Positions 1 to 7,347 of a DNA stretch of 24,122 bases are shown here, in pieces; the stretch's first letter is position 1; each line of letters begins with the position of its first letter. Under the pieces are notes generated by a model. The model saw nothing but the letters and a program-made list of their open reading frames with translations, made no database searches and was not told the origin of the DNA. Origin of the DNA: Rhodopirellula sp. (GTDB lineage Bacteria > Planctomycetota > Planctomycetia > Pirellulales > Pirellulaceae); assembly GCA_002714565.1 (NCBI GenBank), contig PAXU01000058.1:7935-32056 (forward strand). The letters run 5' to 3'. Made by a program: the position numbers and the translations under genes.

Positions 1-1272
1 TCGCTACTGCGAGTTGGCACAGGCAATGTCGAATTCGCAGCGTTGTTTGCTCCCAAACCACTTGGCCTTACCGCAGCAGATGACTGGACAGTCGAAATGG
101 AAACGAAGGGTTTTCCGGAATTACAAAAGATCTACAAGATGTACGATGCACAAGAAAACGTGATGCTCGAAGCCCATACGCACTTCCCGCATAATTACAA
201 CTTGGTGTGTCGCAAAGCTCTCTATCACTGGTTCAATAAACATCTGGAACTCGGGTTCAAGGAAATACCTGAAGAACAACCGTTTCCGTTTCAAGCAAAA
301 CCCGTTCATACCGTCTGGAATGACGAACATCCGGAACCAGAGAGCGGCGATGCGTTTGAAAAGAAGTTGGTCAAGCAGTGGCACGACGATGCCCAACAAC
401 AACTTGATCAACTCTTATATTCAAGCAAACGCGGTCTTGAATCGTATAAGTCGGTCGTCGGTGGCGGTATCGACATTGTGATTGGAGCACGCCTGCCCAG
501 AAACACTGAAATCGATTACGAGCAGGTTCATAAAGTGGATAAAGGACACTTTCTGGAAATCGGCGGATTCCTAAATCACATCAAGAACAAAACATCGATT
601 CCGATTTTGTTCCTGTATCCGAAAGAATGGAACCAAAAGACGGTGATCTGGATCTCCAAGTCTGGCAAGGCAGGCCTGTATGCTCAGGACGGAAATCTGA
701 CCGCTGGTATCAAGACTTTGATCGACCAGGGCTATACCGTAATGGGTGTCGACTTGTTAATGCAGGGTGAGTTTCTGGTTGACGGTAATCCAATTCCAAA
801 AACCCGTCGAGTTGCTAACCCACGTCAGGCAGCTGGTTACACGTTCGGATATAACTCCACGCTATTCGCACGACGCGTACACGACGTGCTAACGGTGATT
901 TCGTTCGTAAAACACCATGAGACAAACCCCGAGTCCATCAGTTTGGTGAGCCTGGATGCGACTGGCCCGATAGTGATCGCTGCACGAGCTCAGGCTCGCA
1001 GCATCGTTGATCATTTGGTTGCTACGACAAATGGATTCCGATTCCATCAGGTCGATGATCTGCATTCGCCAGAGTTTCTACCGGGCGGTGCAAAGTATCA
1101 TGACCTCCCGGGCATGCTGGCAGTTGCAGCACCGTCTGCAACCTACGTGGCAGGAGAAAAGGAGTTGCCGAAAGTCACCCTCCGCGCATATGCTGCCTCA
1201 CGTCAGGCAGATCAGCTCCAACTCGGAGAGAACGATACTGCCGCTGCACTTGAGTGGCTGATGGCTCAATAG
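1..1272 (+). CDS. Secreted-type alpha/beta hydrolase (acetyl xylan esterase-like), 5' truncated
   Basis: The reading frame is open from the first base, so the start lies outside the window. The visible first part (FAPKPLG, then TAADDWT, then a HFPHNYN motif about 35 residues later) is the C-terminal end of an alpha/beta hydrolase of the acetyl xylan esterase/dienelactone hydrolase type: the Asp after TAAD would be the catalytic acid and the His of HNYN the catalytic base. The nucleophile elbow is upstream and not seen. From about residue 185 (counting from the TTG at 43) a second alpha/beta hydrolase-like domain follows. Where a GxSxG elbow is expected it reads SLDATGP, so this copy lacks a nucleophile Ser and is probably non-catalytic. 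Large secreted esterases with such a tandem are common in planctomycetes. Exact substrate unknown. No clear terminator follows. Confidence 0.8.
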   Translation, partial: SLLRVGTGNVEFAALFAPKPLGLTAADDWTVEMETKGFPELQKIYKMYDAQENVMLEAHTHFPHNYNLVCRKALYHWFNKHLELGFKEIPEEQPFPFQAKPVHTVWNDEHPEPESGDAFEKKLVKQWHDDAQQQLDQLLYSSKRGLESYKSVVGGGIDIVIGARLPRNTEIDYEQVHKVDKGHFLEIGGFLNHIKNKTSIPILFLYPKEWNQKTVIWISKSGKAGLYAQDGNLTAGIKTLIDQGYTVMGVDLLMQGEFLVDGNPIPKTRRVANPRQAAGYTFGYNSTLFARRVHDVLTVISFVKHHETNPESISLVSLDATGPIVIAARAQARSIVDHLVATTNGFRFHQVDDLHSPEFLPGGAKYHDLPGMLAVAAPSATYVAGEKELPKVTLRAYAASRQADQLQLGENDTAAALEWLMAQ

Positions 1273-1305
1273 CAACGGCCACCTGGCATACTACATTTGC
1301 GTAGG

Positions 1306-1539
1306 TTATGGCTGCTCGTGCAGATCCGGGTCATGAGCAGAGTTCGGTAGCATTGAACTGCGGCGTTGTCCAAGAATTCCGTCACTTGTTGGTACGCCAA
1401 TGTGAGCGAAGTCATCCTCAAACATTTCAAGTCGCTCTGACATATCAAAAGTGAACTGGAAATACGCCTCCATCGGCACAGAAATCATACCGGCTAGTCC
1501 TTCATCCACCAGTAATACACGAATATTCTTGGTAGTCAT
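1306..1539 (-). CDS. Small hypothetical protein (77 aa) with strong SD
   Basis: I do not recognise the product. It starts MTTKNIRVLLVDEGLAGM, has an acidic middle (ERLEMFEDDF) and a polar, probably disordered C-terminus, with no signal peptide or membrane segment. Support for it being a gene comes mainly from upstream: AAGGAGGA stands 4 nt before the ATG, the best ribosome binding site in the window, and a perfect TATAAT box lies 88 bp further upstream on the same strand. It is convergent with the hydrolase and divergent from the FlgM-like gene. The leader has an unusual competing-hairpin arrangement, annotated separately. The start is well fixed by the SD; the function is unknown. Confidence 0.6.
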   Translation of the reverse strand: MTTKNIRVLLVDEGLAGMISVPMEAYFQFTFDMSERLEMFEDDFAHIGVPTSDGILGQRRSSMLPNSAHDPDLHEQP

Positions 1540-1540
1540 G

Positions 1541-1620
1541 ATCTCCTCCTTCCATTTATCTCAGGAGGAATCCCATACCGGAGTAAACTCACCCTGCATA
1601 TGAGATGCCCATTCCTCCTT
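1541..1620 (-). promoter_or_regulatory. Leader with one anti-SD and two competing SD sequences
   Basis: On the minus strand the gene's SD AGGAGGA (1550-1544) can pair perfectly with TCCTCCT (1569-1563) across a 12-nt loop, hiding the SD. The same TCCTCCT, extended to ATTCCTCCT (1571-1563), can instead pair over 9 bp with an upstream AGGAGGAAT (1619-1611). The two helices exclude each other. This is the layout of an SD / anti-SD / anti-anti-SD translational switch. Pairings are read directly from the sequence; regulation is inferred. Confidence 0.4.
1561..1599 (-). other. Possible 12-codon leader ORF
   Basis: An ATG at 1599 opens a 12-codon frame (MQGEFTPVWDSS, then TGA). Its last codons TCC-TCC-TGA are the anti-SD strand of the hairpin in front of the 77-aa gene, so a ribosome translating it would melt that hairpin. 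AGGAGGA lies 13 nt upstream, somewhat far for an SD. Such a short frame can occur by chance; it is listed because of where its stop falls. Confidence 0.25.
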
Positions 1621-1626
1621 GCCTCT

Positions 1627-1632
1627 ATTATA
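1627..1632 (-). promoter_or_regulatory. Candidate -10 box (TATAAT) for the 77-aa gene
   Basis: Perfect TATAAT on the minus strand, 88 bp upstream of the ATG. No convincing -35 at 16-18 bp. If used, transcription would begin near 1620-1622, at the upstream AAGGAGGA copy, so the switch-like leader would form almost the whole 5' UTR. Confidence 0.3.
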
Positions 1633-1888
1633 TGAATCGGCCGTTTGTAACTCGTTTGATTAGCCGGCGCAACAAGCTGTAAGTTAATTTCACGCAAATT
1701 CAGTCAAGTGACCTTGCTATCAATTGCCTTAAATCCCTATACTTTCACCGAAATTTGATGCAGGACAGTTGGAATTCAAGCTGTTTTACGCATCTTTTTT
1801 GTTATTTGAACTTCCTAATTCCACTCGACACTTTCCTCAATAGGGTAGTATTTAGTGGTCTTTAGAATCACTAAGCGGAGAGCTTAAA
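1633..1888. other. Divergent intergenic region before the FlgM-like gene
   Basis: AT-rich spacer between the minus-strand 77-aa gene and the FlgM-like gene. Together with the leader it forms a 349-bp gene-free stretch. Apart from the TATAAT and leader on the left and the hairpin at 1852-1874 on the right, I see no gene, repeat or RNA. A weak TAGTAT at 1846-1851 could be the -10 of the FlgM-like gene but has no good -35. Confidence 0.5.
1852..1874 (+). promoter_or_regulatory. Hairpin immediately before the FlgM-like SD
   Basis: TTAGTG (1852-1857) and CACTAA (1869-1874) are perfect complements around an 11-nt loop. The stem ends 2 nt before GGAGAG, the SD of the FlgM-like gene. It could be a 5' UTR stem or an operator; a 6-bp stem can arise by chance. 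Confidence 0.25.
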
Positions 1889-2179
1889 ATGCAGATTCAC
1901 GGTGTAAATGGCGCACAATCAGTTCAGGGTCCACAGCAAGTGGATGCCACACGTGCAACGAATGCAGCAGAACAAGCTGCACCCACCGACCAGGTTGAAA
2001 TCTCCGCACAAGCAGAAATGGCAAGTCAGGCTGCTGAAATGGTGGACAAGATTCACCAATTACCTGAAATTCGTGCTGACCGCGTTGAAGAGATCAAGGC
2101 AGCAATTGAAGCTGGTACGTACGAAACGCTCGAGAAGCTGGATATCGCTGTTGACCGCTTGCTCGATGAAATTGCCTAG
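1889..2179 (+). CDS. flgM: FlgM-family anti-sigma-28 factor
   Basis: A 96-residue protein. FlgM proteins bind the flagellar sigma factor FliA (sigma-28) and hold it inactive until the hook-basal body is built, when FlgM is exported. The C-terminal third (RADRVEEIKAAIEAGTYETL followed by a helix ending in RLLDEIA) carries the hallmark R-x-x-R-V-x-x-(I/L)-K-x-x-I-x-x-G-x-Y pattern. The first 55 residues are Gln/Ala-rich and probably disordered, as usual for FlgM. Start: ATG with GGAGAG 6 nt upstream. No flagellar gene is next to it; fur follows 95 bp downstream, so regulatory pairing is not implied. Length is normal. Confidence 0.82.
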   Translation: MQIHGVNGAQSVQGPQQVDATRATNAAEQAAPTDQVEISAQAEMASQAAEMVDKIHQLPEIRADRVEEIKAAIEAGTYETLEKLDIAVDRLLDEIA

Positions 2180-2185
2180 AACCGT

Positions 2186-2214
2186 TATAATTTAGGCCAA
2201 AGCTGACTTCAGCT
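2186..2214 (+). promoter_or_regulatory. Possible fur promoter -10 and 5' hairpin
   Basis: TATAAT at 2186-2191, without a recognisable -35, is followed by AGCTG-ACTT-CAGCT (2201-2214), a 5-bp stem with a tetraloop. No T-run follows, so it does not look like a terminator for the FlgM-like gene. Weak call. Confidence 0.22.
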
Positions 2215-2274
2215 CCGCCGGATGCGATCACTGTAGCAGCCGGTTACACACTCGTTTTCTGAATTTTAAATGCT

Positions 2275-2835
2275 GTGTCAGTTGTTGCGCAATTAGAGCA
2301 ACAACTGGTAGCATCAGCGCCCGCACATAAGCTCATGGCTAAGGACTATTCCCTACAGCACGTCTCCGTGTCACTCTCACCACAAGAGAGATTTGACGAG
2401 TATCTGCAAAGCAGGGCAATGCGCAATACGCAACAACGGCGTACGGTGTTAGAACACGTCTTTAGCCATCACGATCACTTTGATGTTGAGACGCTTATCG
2501 AACAGTTACCCGAAAAGGGCGAGGCAAATCACGTCAGTCGGCCCACGGTGTATCGTACACTGACTGAGTTCGTCGACGCTGGCTTGCTGAGAAAGTTTGA
2601 ACTTGGTGGCCGTGCTATCTATGAGCATGACTACGGTTACCCCGAACACGATCATATGGTCTGCAACCAGTGCAATCAGTTTTTTGAATTCCATAGTGAT
2701 GAGATCAACAACATCCGTGAAAGCGTTGCTCAGGACTATCGATTTCGCGTCACCGGTCACCGTCTGCTGATATTCGGTATCTGCAGTGAGTGCGCCCAAC
2801 CACGTCGGCAAAAGCGTAAGCAGGACCTGATTTAA
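2275..2835 (+). CDS. fur: Fur-family metal-dependent transcriptional regulator
   Basis: Cytoplasmic dimeric repressor of the Fur superfamily. With GTG 2275 as start it has 186 residues: an N-terminal winged helix with HHDHFD (65-70), the recognition helix SRPTVYRTL (88-96), and a dimerisation domain containing the EHDHMVC metal-site segment (124-130). Two CxxC pairs, C130-x-x-C133 and C170-x-x-C173, are those that hold the structural zinc in Fur/PerR/Zur proteins. Ferric, zinc or peroxide sensing cannot be decided from these motifs. Start uncertain: neither GTG 2275 nor in-frame ATG 2335 (MAKDYS) has an SD, and the first 35 residues precede the conserved domain. An Arg/Lys-rich tail ends the protein. 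It converges with purB with a 19-bp gap. Confidence 0.9.
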   Translation: MSVVAQLEQQLVASAPAHKLMAKDYSLQHVSVSLSPQERFDEYLQSRAMRNTQQRRTVLEHVFSHHDHFDVETLIEQLPEKGEANHVSRPTVYRTLTEFVDAGLLRKFELGGRAIYEHDYGYPEHDHMVCNQCNQFFEFHSDEINNIRESVAQDYRFRVTGHRLLIFGICSECAQPRRQKRKQDLI

Positions 2836-2854
2836 AGGCCAATTCGACTCGCAA

Positions 2855-4279
2855 TTAGACTCGAAGTTCCGCGTCCATTTCACCGGTCAGAAATTCGTCG
2901 CGAATAGGATCCACCACATCGCGGATAAACTCGTCAACCTGCTGCGGTGCGCGACCGACAAATTGAGAAGGATCCATCAGGGCTTCTAAATCGACACCTG
3001 CGAACGCTTCATCAGACGCGAGCCGGTCAAACAGGTCGTTTTGTTTACCGTGCTGTTTTACTTCAGCTGCAGCTGCCTGCGAATGCTCCCGAATCTTCTC
3101 GTGTAAATCCTGACGGTCGCCACCGGCTTGCACTGCTGCCATCAGAATATTTTCCGTGGCCATGAACGGCAGTTCACTCGACAAATGCCTGGCAATGACA
3201 GCAGGGTAGGGTACCATTCCCTGAGTAACATTTTGACAGAGGATCAAGATCGCATCGATTGCAAGGAATGCTTGCGGTAGGGTGAGCCTGCGGTTCGCAC
3301 TGTCATCAAGTGTTCGCTCCATCCATTGTGTGGCCAGCGTATTGGCCCCACTGGATTGTAGACTCATCACGAATCTGGCAAGAGAACATATGCGTTCACT
3401 GCGCATCGGATTTCGCTTGTAAGCCATCGCGGATGACCCGATTTGTTTTTTGCCAAACGGTTCTTCCAGTTCCTTGCGATGAGCGAGTAATCGAATATCT
3501 GTTGCGATCTTGTGGGCACTTTGTGCAATGCCGCTTAACACGTCCAAAACCTGGGCATCAATCTTGCGGCTGTAGGTTTGCCCGGTAACGCTGTAGTTTG
3601 CTGCAAAGCCAATTTTCTCGGATACTTTGGCTTCAAGCGATCGCACCTTTTCATGATCTCCGTCGAACAACTCCAGAAAGCTCGCTTGTGTTCCTGTGGT
3701 TCCCTTGGTGCTACGTGCCGCGAGTGAGTCGATGCGATGTTGCAGCTCGCGTATATCCATCGCCAGATCGTAAGCCCACAGGCATGCTCGTTTGCCAAGC
3801 GTGGTGGGTTGCGCCGGCTGCATGTGGGTGAAACCAAGACAGGCAAGATCACGGTTCTCGCTGGCGAACGTACCAAGACTATCGATCACCGCTGCCAATC
3901 GACCGCGTACCAGCAAGAGCGCTTCACGTAATAAGATCAGGTCAGTGTTGTCTGTAACGTAACAACTTGTTGCGCCGAGATGAATGATCGGGCGTGCTTC
4001 AGGACAGGCATCTCCATAAGTGTGCACATGTGCCATCACATCATGCCGCAACTGCTTTTCGTAGTCAGCTGCCTTTTCAAAGTCGATGGTATCCTGATGA
4101 TCTCGTAATTCCTGCAGTTGCTCATCGGAAATGTTGATCCCCAATTCCTGTTCCGCTTCCGCCAGGGCGATCCAAAGCTTTCGCCACGTTGAGAATTTGC
4201 GCTGTTCACTAAATAGCTCGGCCATTTCAGTAGATGCGTAGCGTGTAATAAGTGGATTTTGATAGCGATCGTGTGACAC
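2855..4279 (-). CDS. purB: Adenylosuccinate lyase, animal-type subfamily
   Basis: Cleaves SAICAR to AICAR and adenylosuccinate to AMP, both releasing fumarate, in purine synthesis; cytoplasmic homotetramer of the fumarase/aspartase superfamily. Seen: [12 protein letters not shown], the catalytic-His segment [13 protein letters not shown], the [10 protein letters not shown] stretch, and the flexible signature loop [17 protein letters not shown], where the usual Pro of GSSAMPYKRNP is Ala. The sequence follows vertebrate ADSL closely over most of its length rather than the short E. coli or Bacillus types. The frame stays open to a TTG at 4366, but homology begins at [15 protein letters not shown] directly after GTG 4279, so I take that start (474 aa). 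No clear SD. It follows the kinase gene by 101 bp on the same strand, possibly one transcript, although no shared pathway is evident. Confidence 0.92.
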   Translation of the reverse strand: MSHDRYQNPLITRYASTEMAELFSEQRKFSTWRKLWIALAEAEQELGINISDEQLQELRDHQDTIDFEKAADYEKQLRHDVMAHVHTYGDACPEARPIIHLGATSCYVTDNTDLILLREALLLVRGRLAAVIDSLGTFASENRDLACLGFTHMQPAQPTTLGKRACLWAYDLAMDIRELQHRIDSLAARSTKGTTGTQASFLELFDGDHEKVRSLEAKVSEKIGFAANYSVTGQTYSRKIDAQVLDVLSGIAQSAHKIATDIRLLAHRKELEEPFGKKQIGSSAMAYKRNPMRSERICSLARFVMSLQSSGANTLATQWMERTLDDSANRRLTLPQAFLAIDAILILCQNVTQGMVPYPAVIARHLSSELPFMATENILMAAVQAGGDRQDLHEKIREHSQAAAAEVKQHGKQNDLFDRLASDEAFAGVDLEALMDPSQFVGRAPQQVDEFIRDVVDPIRDEFLTGEMDAELRV

Positions 4280-4380
4280 GTGTCTATTCCAGTTAATAAA
4301 GTCCAGTCTATAAGGTTCAGTCAATAGTTTCCCGTCGGTAAAAGCACGGCATATAAGCTGGCTCAAACGGAACTGGGATT

Positions 4381-5466
4381 CTAACGCTGTACACGCCCAG
4401 AGGCATTGCCCGACATCAGGGCTTCGACCTCGTGTTGCTCGATGTAGTTAAAATCACCTTTGATCGAGTGCTTCAGACAACTAGCTGCCACCGCATAGTC
4501 AATCGCAGTGGCTGGATCCTGAAATTTTGGAGTATTAAGGGCATGCAGCAGCCCGGCTGCAAACGAATCACCTCCACCCACACGATCAACGATATGCCCG
4601 ATTCGGTAGCTTTTATATTCCCCGTTCTCATCAATCGGTGCGAAATAGGATTTATCAGTCGCCACATCAAATAACATGGCTCCCCAATTGTTATGGTCTG
4701 CCGAGATACTCTCGCGTAGGGTAATCGCGACACGATTGACGTTGCTATACCGGTCCACGATTTGGCGAGCTACATCTTCATACGCCATCGCATTGATGGT
4801 GCCGGCATGTACGTCCGTTTCACTGGCACGAATATCAAGCATATCTTCTGCATCTTCTTCATTGCCAATTACTAAATCAACATACGGTAAGACGTCAGCC
4901 ATGCATTTTCGCGCCAGGTCAATCCCTGTCAGTTCATCGTCCCATTTCCAGAGCTTCTTTCGAAAGTTCAAGTCGCACGAGACGGTAACCCCTCGCTCTT
5001 TGGCTCTTTGTACTAACGCCAGATTCGATTCACAGGCCGCTCGACTGACCGCCGGTGTGATCCCGGATACATGTAGCCAGTGAACATCCTGAAGAATCGT
5101 TTCCCAATCGTATTCCTCCGGTCCGGCCAATGAGACACTGCTGTGACTGCGATCGTACAACACCGTGGATCCTCGCTGATTGGCACCGACTTCCACAAAG
5201 TAAATCCCTAATCGCCCATCGCGATGTAGTATCTGGCTGGTATCGACACCCAGCCCGCGGAGAGATGCAATCAGACTTGCTGTTAGTGCATTGTCGGGCA
5301 GGGCGGACACATACCGTGCCTGCTGACCGTACATTGCCAAGGATGCACATACGTTTGCTTCGCCGCCTCCCCAGGTAACTTCCACCCGACCTGGCAACAC
5401 CTGTCTTAATCTGAGTTTCTGATCAGGAGCTACCCTCATCATTACTTCGCCAAATCCCAGAAACAT
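4381..5466 (-). CDS. kdgK: PfkB-family sugar kinase, likely 2-keto-3-deoxygluconate kinase
   Basis: PfkB/ribokinase-fold kinase, 361 residues. Seen: substrate-side WGGGEANVC (32-40), [10 protein letters not shown] (164-173), GNEED (201-205) and the PfkB signature [13 protein letters not shown] (294-306), with D300 the catalytic base and the GGGD anion hole. WGGGEANV plus [10 protein letters not shown] is the combination typical of KDG kinases, which phosphorylate 2-keto-3-deoxygluconate from pectin, alginate or uronate breakdown before aldol cleavage. The family has mixed specificities, so the substrate is inferred. Start ATG with AAGGATGG about 10 nt upstream. It lies upstream of purB on the same strand. 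A 12-bp perfect palindrome 62 bp before the ATG may be an operator. Confidence 0.82.
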   Translation of the reverse strand: MFLGFGEVMMRVAPDQKLRLRQVLPGRVEVTWGGGEANVCASLAMYGQQARYVSALPDNALTASLIASLRGLGVDTSQILHRDGRLGIYFVEVGANQRGSTVLYDRSHSSVSLAGPEEYDWETILQDVHWLHVSGITPAVSRAACESNLALVQRAKERGVTVSCDLNFRKKLWKWDDELTGIDLARKCMADVLPYVDLVIGNEEDAEDMLDIRASETDVHAGTINAMAYEDVARQIVDRYSNVNRVAITLRESISADHNNWGAMLFDVATDKSYFAPIDENGEYKSYRIGHIVDRVGGGDSFAAGLLHALNTPKFQDPATAIDYAVAASCLKHSIKGDFNYIEQHEVEALMSGNASGRVQR

Positions 5467-5528
5467 CTATCGTCCATCCTTGTTTGGGTCACTGTTCATG
5501 TGAATCGCAACGTCGTCCTCAAAACATG

Positions 5529-5540
5529 ATTGTCGACAAT
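5529..5540. promoter_or_regulatory. 12-bp palindrome upstream of kdgK
   Basis: ATTGTCGACAAT is a perfect palindrome 62 bp before the kdgK start codon, in the 101-bp gap to the HD-domain gene. The position suits an operator. About six perfect 12-bp palindromes are expected by chance in 24 kb, so support is mainly positional. Confidence 0.28.
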
Positions 5541-5567
5541 TCAGACTGTATTGTGAATCACCGGTAA

Positions 5568-6962
5568 TCACATATTCGTTAGATCATCACCGCCGCTGCC
5601 GCTGATGATCGCGTCAAGCGCTGCAGAGATCTCTTGCGCGTGCTCAATACCGTGAGAATACACTCGACAAATACGATGGCTTACCGGAAGCTGATTCACC
5701 AGCTCATGACTCGACAACGCTCGAATCGTTCCAGTGGTATTGTTCTGAATGAAGTTCTGAGCAATCACAGGAGCCGTTTGCTGAGGCCTAAGCAATTGCC
5801 GTGCGATGTCGACTCTCAGTGGGACATCTGCAAGGGACGAAGGAAAGTGCTGGCGGATTTTCTGTTCCACCATTGACGGTTCACTAAAGATGCTACTGGC
5901 TTCCGAGTCGCCTGGCTTGAATACAATGGTGCGTTGCGCAGCCATTTCCCAATTCAGCCTGCCATCGATTAACTGACACCATGCTAAACCAAGTTTCGAC
6001 AACTCACGGTCTTCTGAATTTGCCCATCGGCGTACATCAACAAGCAATGACTGTTCAGTCAAACCGTGATATCGATCGAGATTCAATATTGGGTCACAGT
6101 CAAACAAGCGTTTAATGGTGGCTGGGAATAAGTCGGCCAGAGTTAGGTCGATAGCCCGAACCTTGCGATGAAAATAAACATTTCTAAATAGCTCGGCGCG
6201 GGCAGCCATGAATCGTAGTAGAGACTCGATTCCCCTCTCATGTATCGTCAATCCGTTTTCCGAAAAAAAGCTGTACCGTAACATCCGATCCATGTCATAC
6301 GACTTCTGACTGTAACCGGACATGTATGCATCACGAAGTACGAAATCCATATTGTCGATCGTATAAATTCCGCTGAGCAAACTCCGTAACATTTCAAGCC
6401 AGCGAGGCATTTGAGATTCTGAATCGGTCGGTCGCTGAATGATCCAAGCTACCTGCTCAGGATCTAATTGTTCGTCATCCGATAACTGGGAATTAGGATT
6501 GGATCGAATGCCTCTAATTATCTCGGCCAATGGGCCACGTATGATCGCCGCTCCGATCGACTCGTGAGTGTGACCCATCGGTTTAAGGAAGTGGTCGTCA
6601 AAGAAGTGACCAAATGGACCGTGACCAACGTCATGTAATAAGCCACTGACTCTCATCAGTGTTTCAACATAGCCAAGGCTCGGCACCTCAGGACAAATCT
6701 CCTTGAGGCTGGAGAACAACCGATTCACCCACCGACTGGCAAGATGCATCACACCGACGCAATGCTGAAAACGGGTGTGCTCGGCACTCGGATATACCCA
6801 CCAGGCCGTCTGTAGCTGGTGAATGTAGCGCATCCGTTGCATCCACTTGCTTTCGATTAAATCCCTCTCCGTCGTTGAACCTGCTGTTGGGTCTCGATCA
6901 GTGTAGGGAATATATCCATGGATGGGGTCATGGATCAGTGTTTCAAGGCGAAAGTCATTCAT
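5568..6962 (-). CDS. HD-domain phosphohydrolase (SAMHD1/dNTPase-like)
   Basis: A 464-residue cytoplasmic protein of the HD superfamily, in the branch with SAMHD1 and bacterial dGTPase-like proteins. Seen: the N-terminal signature DPIHGYI (12-18), then EHTRFQHCVGVMHLA with metal ligand H67, LLHDVGHGPFGH with the HD pair H110-D111 and the downstream H114 and H119, and IDNMDFVLRDAYMSG (202-216) carrying the last metal-site Asp. Relatives hydrolyse dNTPs to deoxynucleoside and triphosphate, but many bacterial members are uncharacterised, so the substrate is inferred. The C-terminal half is helical with no domain I recognise. Start ATG 6962 has no clear SD. It is divergent from the 664-aa secreted protein gene across 556 bp. 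Confidence 0.85.
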   Translation of the reverse strand: MNDFRLETLIHDPIHGYIPYTDRDPTAGSTTERDLIESKWMQRMRYIHQLQTAWWVYPSAEHTRFQHCVGVMHLASRWVNRLFSSLKEICPEVPSLGYVETLMRVSGLLHDVGHGPFGHFFDDHFLKPMGHTHESIGAAIIRGPLAEIIRGIRSNPNSQLSDDEQLDPEQVAWIIQRPTDSESQMPRWLEMLRSLLSGIYTIDNMDFVLRDAYMSGYSQKSYDMDRMLRYSFFSENGLTIHERGIESLLRFMAARAELFRNVYFHRKVRAIDLTLADLFPATIKRLFDCDPILNLDRYHGLTEQSLLVDVRRWANSEDRELSKLGLAWCQLIDGRLNWEMAAQRTIVFKPGDSEASSIFSEPSMVEQKIRQHFPSSLADVPLRVDIARQLLRPQQTAPVIAQNFIQNNTTGTIRALSSHELVNQLPVSHRICRVYSHGIEHAQEISAALDAIISGSGGDDLTNM

Positions 6963-6995
6963 GCAAAGAATTATGCGACAACAAGCTTTTTAGGT

Positions 6996-7082
6996 AAAGC
7001 ACTTAATAGAGAGCAACAAACGTATTACCAATGGGGTTTACTATTTGTCAAAGAATGAAATAGCTATTTCAAAGCACTTAAT
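6996..7082. repeat. 12-bp direct repeat AAAGCACTTAAT (two copies)
   Basis: Exact copies at 6996-7007 and 7071-7082, 75 bp apart, 34 and 109 bp upstream of the HD-domain gene. The second copy shares its first A with the end of the 16-bp palindrome. This could be a paired binding site for a regulator of the HD-domain gene. Confidence 0.4.
7056..7071. promoter_or_regulatory. 16-bp perfect palindrome
   Basis: TGAAATAGCTATTTCA is perfectly self-complementary, 94 bp upstream of the HD-domain ATG. Fewer than 0.01 such palindromes are expected by chance in 556 bp. A dimeric repressor or activator site is the simplest reading. CTATTT followed by CAAAG occurs at 7041-7053 (2-bp spacer) and again, contiguous, at 7064-7074. 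Confidence 0.42.
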
Positions 7083-7144
7083 GGACGTTTAACACATCTA
7101 TTGGGGGGGCAGATGACTATCTCGGCGTTAATTTGGGGTGAATA

Positions 7145-7170
7145 TGACTATTGTTGCTTTGCAATAGTCA
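7145..7170. promoter_or_regulatory. Perfect 9-bp hairpin or operator
   Basis: TGACTATTG (7145-7153) and CAATAGTCA (7162-7170) are exact complements around an 8-nt loop. No T-run follows on either side, so it is not a standard terminator. No gene ends here, since both neighbours start away from this region. An operator or RNA stem is more likely. Confidence 0.35.
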
Positions 7171-7347
7171 AATTGCTGTGAATTCTATGCTGTTCTCGCT
7201 GACCATTTACCAATAAAACCGTCGATAGTGCATAAGGACAAATTGCTATAAACCAGTGCTTATACAACACCTCGGAGAGAAGGGGCCACACTTAATCTCT
7301 CTATAAGGCTGGGTTGCATAGCAATATGCTTACGAGTTGAAATCAAG

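Noticed and set aside
5552..5572. TGTGA...TCACA dyad resembling a CRP site
   Set aside because: The centre is 11 nt, not the 6 nt of CRP sites, and it overlaps the stop codon of the HD-domain gene.
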